Shown in pieces: positions 12,051 through 22,788 of a DNA stretch of 64,000 nucleotides. Numbering within the stretch: position 1 is the first letter of the stretch; every line of letters starts with the position of its first letter. A program made the position numbers and the translations under genes. The notes beneath the pieces are model-generated. The model saw nothing but the letters and a program-made list of their open reading frames with translations, did no database searches and was not told the origin of the DNA. The stretch is from Pachypanchax playfairii (Eukaryota > Chordata > Actinopteri > Cyprinodontiformes > Aplocheilidae). The DNA lies in assembly GCA_006937955.1 (NCBI GenBank), contig SSNP01000035.1, positions 1,098,584-1,162,583 on the forward strand, given 5' to 3'.

Positions 12051-13347
12051 TACAGTGGGGCAAAAAAGTATTTAGTCAGCCACCAATTGTGTAAGTTCTC
12101 CCACTTAAAAAGATCAGAGAGGCCTGTAATTTTCATCATAGGTATACCTCAACTATGAGAGACAAAATGAGGAAAAAAAAATCCAGAAAATCACATTGTC
12201 TGATTTTTAAAGAATTTATTTGCAAATTATGGTGGAAAATAAGTATTTGGTCAATAACAAAAGTTAATCTCAATACTTTGTTATATAGCCTTTGTTGGCA
12301 ATGACAGAGGTCAAACGTTTTCTGTAAGTCTTCACAAGGTTTTCACACACTGTTGCTGGTATTTTGGCCCATTCCTCCATGCAGATCTCCTCTAGAGCAG
12401 TGATGTTTTGGGGCTGACGCTGGGCAACACGGACTTTCAACTCCCTCCAGAGATTTTCTATGGGGTTGAGATCTGGAGACTGGCTAGGCCACTCCAGGAC
12501 CTTGAAATGCTTCTTACGAAGCCACTCCTTCGTTGCCCGGGCGGTGTGTTTGGGATCATTGTCATGCTGAAAGACCCAGCCACGTCTCATTTTCAATGCC
12601 CTTGCTGATGGAAGGAGGTTTTCACTCAAAATCTTACGATACATGGCCCCATTCATTCTTTCCTTTACACGGATCAGTCGTCCTGGTCCCCTTGCAGAAA
12701 AACAGCCCCAAAGCATGATGTTTCCACCCCCATGCTTTACAGTAGGTATGGTGTTCTTTGGATCCAACTCAGCATTCTTTCCCCTCCAAACACGACAAGT
12801 TGAGTTTCTACCAAAAAGTTCTATTTTGGTTTCATCTGACCATATGATGTTCTCCCAATCCTCTTCTGGATCATCCAAATGCTCTCTAGCAAACCGCAGA
12901 CGGGCCTGGACGTGTCCTGGCTTCAGCAGGGGGACACGTCTGGCACTGCAGGATTTGAGTCCCTGGCGGCGTAGTGTGTTACTGATGGTAGCCTTTGTTA
13001 CTTTGGTCCCAGCTCTCTGCAGGTCATTCACTAGGTCCCTCCGTGTGGTTCTGGGATTTTTGCTCACCGTTCTTGTGATCATTTTGACCCCACGGGGTGA
13101 GATCTTGCGTGGAGCCCCAGATCGAGGGAGATTATCAGTGGTCTTGTATGTCTTCCATTTTCTAATAATTGCTCCCACAGTTGATTTCTTCACACCAAGC
13201 TGCTTACCTATTGCAGATTCAGTCTTCCCAGCCTGGTGAAGGTCTACAATTTTGTTTCTGGTGTCCTTTGACAGCTCTTTGGTCTTGGCCATAGTGGAGT
13301 TTGGAGTGTGACTGTTTGAGGTTGTGGACAGGTGTCTTTTATACTGA
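12051..13347 (-). mobile_element. Tc1-like transposon, one end missing
   Basis: The left end is intact: a TA target dinucleotide at 12051, then CAGTGGGGCAAAAAAG. An inner direct repeat of the end motif lies at 12235-12252 (GAAAATAAGTATTTGGTC), compared with the outer AAAAAAGTATTTAGTC near 12062-12077. This gives the IR/DR arrangement known from several fish Tc1 elements. The transposase gene is complete on the minus strand. On the transposase-upstream side the element stops at 13347, where an N and a (TA)n run lead into unrelated sequence. The second inverted repeat is absent. Confidence 0.9.
12270..13292 (-). CDS. Tc1-like DD34E transposase, 340 aa
   Basis: The enzyme cuts and pastes Tc1/mariner DNA by a DDE mechanism in the nucleus. 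The start chosen is the Met of MAKTKELSKDTRNKIV. The longer open frame upstream runs into the flanking TA repeat and an N and is not part of the gene. From this Met the protein has 340 residues, the usual length for the family. Residues about 5-110 form the paired-like helix-turn-helix DNA-binding region with a GAPRK motif (59-63, in place of GRPR). The catalytic triad is visible: D153 in WSDE, D244 in QHDND and E279 in NPIENLW, with 34 residues between the last two. The glycine-rich segment HGGGNIMLWGCF is intact. I see no stop or frameshift, so the copy is young or well preserved. With only one end it is probably immobile itself but could act in trans if expressed. Confidence 0.93.
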   Translation of the reverse strand: MAKTKELSKDTRNKIVDLHQAGKTESAIGKQLGVKKSTVGAIIRKWKTYKTTDNLPRSGAPRKISPRGVKMITRTVSKNPRTTRRDLVNDLQRAGTKVTKATISNTLRRQGLKSCSARRVPLLKPGHVQARLRFAREHLDDPEEDWENIIWSDETKIELFGRNSTCRVWRGKNAELDPKNTIPTVKHGGGNIMLWGCFSARGPGRLIRVKERMNGAMYRKILSENLLPSARALKMRRGWVFQHDNDPKHTARATKEWLRKKHFKVLEWPSQSPDLNPIENLWRELKVRVAQRQPQNITALEEICMEEWAKIPATVCENLVKTYRKRLTSVIANKGYITKY

Positions 13348-13348
13348 N

Positions 13349-13362
13349 TATATATATATATT
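13349..13362. repeat. (TA)n run next to an ambiguous base
   Basis: A short TA repeat directly after the N at 13348, at the point where the Tc1-like element breaks off. It may mark an assembly collapse or a repeat-mediated deletion. Confidence 0.8.
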
Positions 13363-13639
13363 AGTAGAGCTTCTAAAATCAGACTGATTTGTGCTGATAT
13401 CAGACATCTGGACACGTTTTACTCATAGATGATTTTTCCTAGGAGTGTGAATGAAAAAAAATATGATTTTGAACAATTATTGGCATGTTTGATCCATCAC
13501 ACTGACTCCGCCCTCATGAAGCGTCTTGTCAACTGTGACACACGCGGTCTGATAGACAGCACTGTAGCATTGTGACATGCTATGGCTGTCAACAAAAACT
13601 GGTCCCGTAGGATGAAGCTAAGCCATAACTTAGGCAAGA

Positions 13640-14240
13640 TGGGACTTTACATAACTCCAGTCATGTGTTGAATATTTTATTGAAGAACGAGGCCAACTGT
13701 TCAGTGCAAAACTTTAGGCAGGAAGGAAACACACCATCTGGAACAGGGATCCTCCTTATTTTTGTCTCCTGAAGAGCCAACGCACCTTGTTCTCAAAGAT
13801 CTTCAGAGCTGGTGGGTGGAGAGTTGGGAGGGACAGTGGTGGTGGAGAACACTGAATGAAATCAATGGAGGTTTGGTGTGAACAAGGGCTTGACAAATGC
13901 ACAGTAGAAAACCAGCTGAAGAGCTGAGAAGCTTCTCTGCTAGCTGTTGATTCCTGTAGATTGGGGCGATGGGTTGGTGACGTTTCTTGCCACACTGAAT
14001 GGTAATCACTGGCTGAGAAGGAATTTTTTCAGCATCTCAGAGTAGCATTTCTCTACTGCTCGGATTTCCTTATTCAGTGTGTTTGTGGCCTAATTGTTCA
14101 GGAGTCTGTTCCCACGGCTGCACGAATTATGTTTGATTTTTGTAAGTCACTTCAGTTTAGGAATAAACCAGGGTTTGCTGTTGTTGTACATACAGAAGCT
14201 TTTGGTTGTCATACACAAGTAACTAACCTCACTAAATCCT
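13640..14240 (-). pseudogene. LINE (non-LTR retrotransposon) ORF2 fragment
   Basis: Read on the minus strand, the segment shows the spacer between endonuclease and reverse transcriptase of a fish non-LTR element. It has NNSKPWFIPKLK near 14160-14200, then TNPSPQSTGINS-type sequence, then LKIFENKVRWLFRRQK near 13760-13800. This is followed by a degraded PDGVFPSCLKFC and IFNT*LELCKVPSCL. Frameshifts and stops show it is dead. The layout (NxKPWF, then VRxLFRxQ, then GPDGV) suggests an L2/Rex1-like family, though the clade is not settled. No poly-A tail or target duplication was found. Confidence 0.65.
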
Positions 14241-14439
14241 TGGTGGAGGTTGCAACACTGTGCAACCTTTGTTCATCTAAATGAGAGTCCAAAATGTAAT
14301 TTCCTGCCCCTTAAAATTGTATTATTTATATTTATCCGCATTTTTTTACAAAGTGGGGGGGTAACCTTTTACCCCTGACCGTGTTACATAATGACAAGTA
14401 TTATCAGTGTGAGCATACAACTGTATCTGTATGTTGCAG

Positions 14440-14622
14440 AGATCGATAGGGGAAGCTGTGGTGATCCCGGAGTACCGGCATTTGGACGTCGTAGTGGCGA
14501 TCGCTTTCAGCACGGGGATGTGTTGAACTTCTTCTGCCAGTCAGCTTTTGAACTCGTGGGAGAAAAAACCATCACATGTCAGCACAATAACCAGTGGTCT
14601 GGAAACAAACCCAGTTGTGTTT
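14440..14622 (+). CDS. csmd1: csmd1-like exon: sushi3
   Basis: A 183-nt exon with phase 1 at both ends, after GTTGCAG and before GTAAG. It encodes one complete sushi (complement control protein) domain. The sequence begins EIDRGSCGDPGVPAFGRR, has the second Cys in NFFCQSAFEL, the third in TITCQHNNQW and the fourth in NKPSC. The four Cys and the Trp before the last Cys are all in place. Being phase-symmetric, the exon is a self-contained domain cassette. Confidence 0.94.
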
Positions 14623-14710
14623 GTAAGTTCTTTTTTTTTATTAAAAACAATCTGTTTATCTGATTGCATTGTTACCATGAGTCATTCTTTTTTTCTCTTT
14701 GTGTCCATAG

Positions 14711-14896
14711 TTTCCTGTTTCTTTAACTTTACGGCTCCATCTGGAACAGTGCTGTCCCCAAACTACCCAGAGGAGTATGGGAACAACCTGAACTGTGTCT
14801 GGTTGATCATCTCTGAACCAGGAAGCCGGATACATCTCTTCTTCTCTGACTTTGACCTTGAGCCCCAGTTTGATTGGTTGGTCATCAAAGATGAAG
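14711..14896 (+). CDS. csmd1: csmd1-like exon: CUB4, N-terminal part
   Basis: A 186-nt exon only 88 bp after the previous one. It encodes FSCFFNFTAPSG, then LSPNYPEEYGNNLNCVW, then FDLEPQFDWLVIKDEG. It supplies the single Cys pair of this CUB, an N-glycosylation site (NFT), and the Glu (FDLE) and Asp (QFD) of the calcium site. It ends in phase 1 before GTAATG. The domain is finished by the exon at 19461 across a 4.6 kb intron. Confidence 0.94.
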
Positions 14897-17800
14897 GTAA
14901 TGAATAATTAATAATCATTTCAGTTTCAATTTTATACAAGTCTAGTAAAAAAATGATTCAAGATGTTCACTGCAATTTAAATTATTATGCCCTCCTTCAT
15001 TTAATGAAGGAATAACTGGTCAGACAAATAGATCATTAAAATTGGATTTTATATTTATCATTTAATTTTTTTTACTTCATATAACATAAAGAGCAGTTAT
15101 TTCTGTTCCATATTTCTGTTTTATTTATTTGAACAGATCTGAGTTAAGTGATTGTTTGGTTTGCATGAAAAAAAAGTTGTATCAGTTGCCTTTAAACTGG
15201 CAACTTTTCTTTTCATATTTTTTTTGAAAATTTTTTGACTTTGATTTAATCATTCCATATGTGATATTATATATGAATTTAAGGTGCGGACTATGATGCT
15301 GCAAATTGTTTAAGACTAAAATGAAGTTTTCAAAAACAAAACAAAAAAAACAACAACAGTTATTTAATGGACCTCAATAAAATATTCCTTTAATAATAAG
15401 TAAACAGTGAATAGTTTTAATAGAGATTTAACTCTTTTTTGGGAAAAACAAACTGACATCCTTTTCAAAAAAGTTACAATTTTTAAGACTGCATCACAAG
15501 TTAAAAAAAAACTTTATTACAAATATTTGATTTTAATGTGACAGCACCAGTGACGTGAATTATTTGGATTGATGTTGATCAGCTACTTTCTTTTATTTTG
15601 GGGGTGTCAATGTGGTATTGCTGTTATACAGTGTAGCTGCTCAAATTCTGTGTTTACCTGAGGAAAAAAGCAAAATCTAATTTCAATCAACAAGAGTTCT
15701 GTGAGTGAGATTTTAGCACCTTTTGATTATTTTAAAACATCAACAAAAAACAAAAAAAAACTTGAACATAAGAGCGGCTTTATCCAAGAACAGTAAAAAA
15801 TGTAGATGAAACTGATCAAAATACATATTTTTTTATGTTATTTAACAGGGTAGATCATCATAATAAACAACCTAAAAGGCTTTTTTATGTGGAATTTTCT
15901 CCTTTCATTGAAAAACAACAGAATCATTTAACTCATTTCAGCAGGTGTCACATTCATTTTCTTCTTTGTGCTTACTGACAATCAGTGTAAAACCAAATGA
16001 CTAAAAAGCCTTTTAGCGTTCTGAAAAACAGAGATGTGCCCTTTACATTTCATTGTAAGCTCTAACTTAATTGAGTATAAGTGCCCCAATCATAGTTCAA
16101 AACAGACAGTTATGTGATCATCAGGACTGTGATAGTTAAGTGTTTTATGATACATGTTTTATCTGATATGATTTGGTTATTTAAACTCAATATACAGAAA
16201 TAACTTTGTTACAGTTTACTGTATAATTGTAAATATATTTTTTAATAATAATAATAATTTTATGCCATTTATCTGAGACTTTAATCATTGCATTAGCCGG
16301 TTTATAGGAAACTTCCATTAGAATAACAGATCCTGGTAATCATTCATAATATCAATATTATTAATATTAGTAAGAATGATATGCATTTTTTGAGTATGTC
16401 AAAAATGTGTTTGCTTACAAAAAACTCTGACAAGCTAAACGTTTCAAAGTTGGTCAGAGAGAATGATGTGGACCCAGATGCAGACTTATTATGTAAGATT
16501 TTAATCGCAAAAGAAAATAATAACATATTTAATAAGTATAAACTCTTGACATCCAGGGAACAACTAAACACAAAAACAAAGAATAAAACAATACAGAGTG
16601 CTAACAACTGAACCTGACAATAACGAAACAACAGTTGATCTCTGGTGTAAAGAAAAGTTAATGTTCACAAATTAAAAAAGAAAATGCCATATTTTATTAC
16701 TTTAAATAAAGGTCTACATGAATGACTTTTGAGATTTCTGATTTTTAGAAAAATGTGAAAATTAGATTATGAGTAGTAGTAAATATATATTATTTAGAGG
16801 TGCAGCTCAAAAGCAATTGAGGAAATATTATAAAGACTCACATTAGTTTTTTAAATTATTATTTTGTGTCTTCTATTTTATTTAAAATAAAACATAGAGA
16901 ACAGTTAGCTAAAAAATGTTGTTAATCATTAGAATTAATTGCTTGAGTTAGTTAAGAGAAGTATTTGATACTATAGAATTCATCTTATTTTATTATATTC
17001 TCATAATTCTCAACATAAACATTATTTCAGTTGAATACAGCCCTTGTAAATAAAGCTAATAGTTATAGTTAATAGTTAATACTTATAACTAGCTTTTTAA
17101 GTACTGGAATATTTTAATTGATAGTTTATTTAAGCATAAATTAGATACATAAAACTATGATGCCCTGCTGAGAGTGAATATCCGCCCTGCTCCCTCTGTC
17201 CTCCACTGCATGCCACTTTTTTCTGGTATGTGCTGCTTACCATCATAAATACCTCTGTGAATAAATTTGAACTCTTGTAAAGCTTATAGAAATGCTCCTT
17301 CTCTCATTTCAACCATGGCTAACTCTTATTTCTAAACTACTCAATGTTTTGCATATTGTTACTCATGAGCCTTCCTTGTGAAATCGTTTTAATTCACATT
17401 GTTCTTAGTCTTATCATAGTAAAAGTGACAGTTAGCATTTCTCATTGGTTGTAAGTCAGTTAACTATGTGACTTGAAAATCAATGATTGATTGATGTGAA
17501 ATTCAACAGACAGCCGAAGGGGGGCGGGGGGGAGAGAGTCTACGTCTAAATGCAACTTTTGAGTTTCATTTATTTATTCTCTTTAAATAGAATTGCACTG
17601 ATTCCTCAAAATACAGAACAAGTTGCTTTTCTTATCGATTTAATAAAGAACACTGATTTAAAGCTTTAAATAAGGAGGAATTATGCATTTTAAGGGATGT
17701 TTTTGATCTTTTGCTTTACCAAAATATTTCCTAAAAAAATAGATGACAAAAATATAAGATGATAAGAACAGAGCCCAAAAAAAACAAGCTACTAAACGAA

Positions 17801-18723
17801 CTACTCATTCAAAACAAAAAAAAGTATACATTCCCTACAAATAAGGCTGAGAAAAACACTGAAATTAAGAATTGCTAAATACCGTACATAGATAAGTTAT
17901 TGTGCTTCGAAGTGATTTTTCAGGCCCACGTTGAGAAGCATCAGAGGGATTCTAATATAACACCAGTATGGCAGACCTCTTGTGGGTTCTCAACATTGTT
18001 GCATTTATAGTCGTGCAGTGAATTTATCAGTTTCATTACTTATCACACTTAGACAACATTTCAGTCTTTAGAGGAAGCAGAGGCAGCTAAATTTAGTCAT
18101 TACTACTTATCTTACTGTTTTTCTAGTGTCTTTTTTTTCCATATTTGATGATAAAACTTCCTTAGAGTTTTATGTGTGCTTTGTTTGTGAACTGATAGGG
18201 GCCTGCTGTGTTCTGTTCTGTGTGTCCCTTTACTAGTTTATTGAATTCTCCTCTGAATCTGTCGGATCATGGTGGAGCACCCTCCTCTGCCAAACAAAAC
18301 TCTGTATATTACAATTTGTCCGAGTAAATGATCCGATGCTGTGACACAAATGTGTCATAAAGAACTGAGGTGATGCATGGTTACAGCTGTGCAAACCAGT
18401 GGGGAGTTTTAGGGTCATCCATCTGGTACATCGCGAGTCTTTTAATGGCTGCAGAGTGATGCCTTAAAGTCACTGCAATCACATGCTCCCAAGGGGATAA
18501 TGAGTGCTGCGAACAGTATAATGCTTCCTCTCGTGGTGATAGAATCGTCCAGGAATGCAGAGTTCAGAACACACTCAGGTGTAATAACATTAATGGTCAG
18601 GCCAATGCAATAATCTAATACAACTGTCACTGAGTTTCAACTAAATGCAACATTTCCTGGCCAGGTGGTCTTCGTAATGTCCCTCAGGTCACTGTTTGCA
18701 CATAAGATGTTCCTCCTCATATA

Positions 18724-18776
<53 letters not shown>

Positions 18777-19460
18777 TTCTGCTGCCCTCTGCTATAGTAG
18801 TAAACAACCAAAGAAAGAAAAACTGTTTCCAAATATTTACATCAGCACTTCAACTTGACTGTCAGTAACTATTGATGTGATGTGGCATATTTTCATGGTC
18901 ACAGATTGTTAAAGTTAGATTTGTCTAATGAAACAAAATCTAAAACATTTTCAATATTTTTAAAATTATGAGAGGTTTGCTGTGATGCACAAACACATTT
19001 GAACATTTAGCTGTTTCAAGAAAAAAGATAAACAAAGTATAAACCTTTAGGAAACAAAGATTTTTTAAAAATTCCTTAATTAGGAAAATTGCTCAATTTT
19101 CCTACAGTTACAGCTGTGTGGAGAAATACAGTAGGCATGATGAAAAGCTACAGACTTAAGTACGGCTTTTTAATAGAGAATACAAAGTTGCTTGTTTGCT
19201 ACGCTGATATTTTTTGCAGTGAACATACTCAATATGTAGTGATGCTTTAGAGAATGTTTAAAAGACGTGAATGAAATAAACTAAATGCAGCTTTCTGGAG
19301 TTTGACGTACAAAAAACTACATATGTTGTGTATGGACCTTAGAAATGCAATATTTCATAAACTGGAAAACAACATTCAGTGTTGGTTACAGAAAGTAAAT
19401 TTAGTTGTTTTGTCCAAAATGTTTTTCTGATGCTTGTCTCTAAACTGTGCTTTATTTTAG
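14897..19460. other. 4.6 kb intron within CUB4
   Basis: Mostly very AT-rich sequence with no exon, transposase or RNA gene recognised. A long TA repeat sits at 18727-18774. The part from about 18230 to 18690 is more balanced in base composition and free of simple repeats. It could be a conserved non-coding element, but this cannot be judged from one sequence. Confidence 0.75.
18727..18774. repeat. (TA)n microsatellite
   Basis: About 24 TA units within the CUB4 intron, likely length-variable. Confidence 0.95.
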
Positions 19461-19601
19461 GTCTTTCTGAACCAACAACATTTGGGACATTTTCAGGAAA
19501 AGATGTTCCCTCACAGATCGCCTCGAATGGACACATCATGAGACTGGAGTTTCAGTCAGATCATTCAAATACTGGGAAAGGCTTCAACATTAGCTATACC
19601 A
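19461..19601 (+). CDS. csmd1: csmd1-like exon: CUB4, C-terminal part
   Basis: A 141-nt exon after TTTTAG and before GTAAGT, with phase 1 on both sides. It encodes GLSEPTTFGTFSGKDVPSQI, then MRLEFQSDHSNTGKGFNISYT. The SD motif gives the third expected calcium ligand of CUB4, and NIS is a potential N-glycosylation site. Together with the exon at 14711 it makes a 109-residue CUB domain. Confidence 0.94.
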
Positions 19602-22475
19602 GTAAGTATAACCTCCCTGCTTGTCTTTGTCTGTCTTTAAATGTTTTTAAAATTCAAAACATGAAAAAGATATTTAGTAAAAAGGTTTTTAATGACCATC
19701 ACATGTCAGGTTATTGCTTTGCCTTTGCAAGATGTCTTTATGATGAAAAATAAGAAAAGAAACAGACGTTAATCACCTCAAAGCAGAACAAGTTTTTGTA
19801 AACACTTTTACTTTTAAAAGAGCTTTTCAGCATTGATTCAAGAAGTGATTACACAAGGTCCTTATAAAGGCCAGAGGTAATTTTCCAGCAACATTGACAA
19901 AGAATGCAGTGTTTGTTTGGAAGTTGGAACTTGGGAAGGACATCCAACTAATTCAGAATTTAAAATGACCCGCCTACCATTTGAGGTCAGAAGAGAGTGA
20001 ATTAAATAGTTTTTGCTTTTAATTTTCTCTTAAACTTTTAATTACAAATTATCTGGACTGTGTTCACTCTGAACAGAAATCCTTTGAAGGTATACATCAA
20101 TAGTAAAATGTATGTAGATGCTAAAAGGTGCTTGTACAAAACTCAAATAATATGTTGCTGACCTTCTCCATTTAACGGGGTCCAAAGATTAAACTATTAG
20201 ACTATATTAGACTATTAAATTCTTCTACAATCATCTCTTTAGCTATATTGACATGAGGGGACAGATCATTGTCATTAAAACCAATTCACTAACTGCTCCA
20301 CCTCTGTTCTGTAAAATGTATTTTTTTTTCTTAGAAAATGAGTCCCACCACTGTTGTATAGGCAAATGCTAATGTTATTGCTAACCAAAAATTGTGCTTT
20401 AGTCTCATGTGGTTATTTGAGTAGATTTTCCCTCAGGAAATGCTTTTGTTCATACATTGTCATTTGCCATAAAAGTAGAAAATTGTGCCTAATTCATACT
20501 CTTAGTAAGATCACAGGTGTTTTCCCTCACCCTCTCTGTTTTGATGATAAGAATTGAGGTCCTCCAAATCTTATTTACCACTGTAAGGGCCCTGAATATT
20601 AGGGCCTGAGACCCAGTTCAAATGTATGTATTCTAATAGACCTAAAAATCCCAGAAATAGAATAATGGGAAAATGATAAAATACATATATTTACTTTGTA
20701 TTCTAAAGCTTAGTAATAGTTAGATGTTTAACTGCTGATATTACCTTACCATCATTTTGATTGGCTCTGCTCAGCTCATCATCTGTTTGCGTGTCTTCCT
20801 CAAGCTTCACCTAGTTAAGCCTGTCTCATTGAGTCAGTGTTTAAACATGGCCACTGCAGCCTGTGTATTTACCTGCAATAAGCCCAGCGAGTTCTGCATG
20901 AGCGATTTTGATTCATTTTCTGTGATTACCATGTGGCTTTGCACCATTTCACACACTGCCTCCCAAATGACCTTGTCTCAAGTTCTTCCTTTAGTGGTGA
21001 CGTTTGACAAATGGAAGAACTGAATGTTCTTTGTGCCTCAGCATATTTATAAAAAGTCATTCCATCTGAACCCTAATACTTTTTTTGGTTTTATTTTTTT
21101 TTTATTATTGTCAAAAAAATCTAACACAAATGTAGGGCTTTGTTTATTCTTTTAGCTATAGAAAAATGGCACCTGCTGTTTTTGAAAATGTGGTGTTTAA
21201 TTACTTTTAGCAGTTCTACGATCTGGACAACAAAGCTACACAAAAAGACACATTTTTCTATAATTATATGACCTTTAGGGCTCATTTAAAGTTTGCATTT
21301 AAAATGACTCATCAACTTAATTTATAGTAGAATATGTTGTGTGTTATTACTACTTTCAAGGAGATAGACACAAAGACTTAAATACATGTTTATTAATCAT
21401 TTAAAAATTATATTTTATACTTAATATTATTCAGAGATTATAGTATTTTTTTTCATTTAAAAAAAAACTGGGGAATTTAAAAGGCATAGTTAAAGTTTCA
21501 TCAAGTATTATTGAGACTTTTTGGAGTAAGTTGCAACATTAAACCAAACTCACTTGATTTAGAGGGGATGAAAATATATATAATCAGTGATCTTTTTATT
21601 TTTTTGCTTCTCTCTGCAGTATTTGACCCCATTATGCCATTTTACTTTCTCCTGTTTCTCTCTAATCATTCTCGTAGATGTTTTTTTTCTCTATCTCTGA
21701 TTCAACTTTGTTTATCCTCATAATCACAGACAAGCTTGTCTCATTTTAACTTTCCCTGAAAATCTCAGACATTTCCAGGTACTTGAGGTAGATCGAAACC
21801 AGCTTTTTCTTTTTTCTTCACTTCGATTTCACTCTTCAGATTCAATTAGAATTTTTAGATCGTTCCTTTCAATGTATGACTTGTGTTTGTGTTTGAACAT
21901 CAGTATCTAACATATTTATTTTTGTTTGTTTTGTTTTGTTTTGTTTTGTTTTATTTTATTTTATTTTATTTACATTTGCATTCTCAGCATGTCATTTATC
22001 TTTCTCTCTTTGTCTCCATCCTTGTTTTTTTTTTTTTTTCTCTCCCTGCACTCATTCCCTCTCCATCAGTAGCTAATCAACCTGAGACATGTCAAATCAT
22101 TGGGTATGTGCTCTGGGTGGGATCAGGTTAATCTCCAAAATGAGGATAATATAAGCTAAACATGATAGGGTTGAATCCACATAAAGATAATTTTATTCAT
22201 ATTTCCACATCAGTGCAGATGTCATATTTGCTGAGAGGAATAGAGCAATGATTTCATTATTTTTATTACTTTTCTGGTTGAGCAAATTTAGAGTTATAGA
22301 TTAGGTATTAAAATTTGAAGAGTCTAGATCAAATTATAAACATCATATACTTTAAATAATTTAATATACTCTAGCTGCAACATTTCAGGTGTATATCGTG
22401 TTTTCTTTCTTCTAATTTGCATTCCGTTCTGAGAGTATTGGCTCTTATTTTAATTATATTTTTTTCTTTCCTTAG
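19602..22475. other. 2.9 kb intron between CUB4 and sushi4
   Basis: Holds TTTTG/TTTTA pentamer runs at about 21927-21971 and a T-rich tract near 22026-22040. No coding domain, RNA gene or recognisable mobile element was seen. Confidence 0.75.
21927..21971. repeat. (TTTTG)n/(TTTTA)n tract
   Basis: Adjacent pentanucleotide runs, first TTTTG then TTTTA, on the plus strand. Confidence 0.85.
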
Positions 22476-22597
22476 CATTTGGTCAGAATGAATGTCATGA
22501 CCCAGGAGTTCCCATCAATGGTCAAAGGTACGGTGACCAGTTTCAGCTTGGCAGCTCGGTGGCTTTTCGCTGTGATCAGGGATTCATCAGGACACAG
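22476..22597 (+). CDS. csmd1: csmd1-like exon: sushi4, first half
   Basis: A 122-nt exon after CTTAG and before GTGATA. It encodes FGQNECHDPGVPINGQRYG and FRCDQGFIRTQ. This supplies the first two Cys of sushi4. It ends exactly on a codon (phase 0), so this sushi is split over two exons, the only one in the window that is. The FGQNECHDPG start is one of the strongest matches to remembered CSMD1. Confidence 0.93.
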
Positions 22598-22715
22598 GTG
22601 ATAATATCGTACTATATGTTAACGACTGAATTATAGCTGTTAGTGATATTGCTAATTATGAATAAAAAAGGTAAGCATTGTTGACCATCTTTGAATCTCA
22701 TTGCTGTATTTCCAG

Positions 22716-22788
22716 GGGTCAGATCAAATCACCTGTATCATTCAGGATGGAAACGTTGTTTGGTCTGCAGCTGTACCACGATGTGAAG
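22716..22788 (+). CDS. csmd1: csmd1-like exon: sushi4, second half
   Basis: A 73-nt exon, the shortest in the window, 118 bp after its partner. It encodes GSDQITCIIQDGNVVW then SAAVPRCE, bringing the third Cys, the Trp and the fourth Cys of sushi4. It ends in phase 1 before GTAAAC. With the exon at 22476 the domain is 65 residues. Confidence 0.92.

Larger units (their letters stand above)
7267..14439. other. 7.2 kb intron rich in mobile elements
   Basis: Intron between CUB3 and sushi3. It contains a decayed Tc1-like fragment, a GT microsatellite, a TTAA-flanked element, a Tc1-like transposon with full transposase and a LINE fragment, each listed separately. The remaining parts (7267-8289, 8570-9755, 9784-11154, 11737-12050) are AT-rich with no recognisable coding or RNA feature. 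Confidence 0.8.

Noticed and set aside
12408..13239. Plus-strand ORFs over the Tc1-like element
   Set aside because: They are shadows of the transposase gene on the minus strand and show no domain of their own.
13293..13415. N-terminal extension of the transposase ORF (41 extra residues)
   Set aside because: It crosses the N and the TA repeat outside the element. Family members start at MAKTKE, which gives the usual 340 residues.
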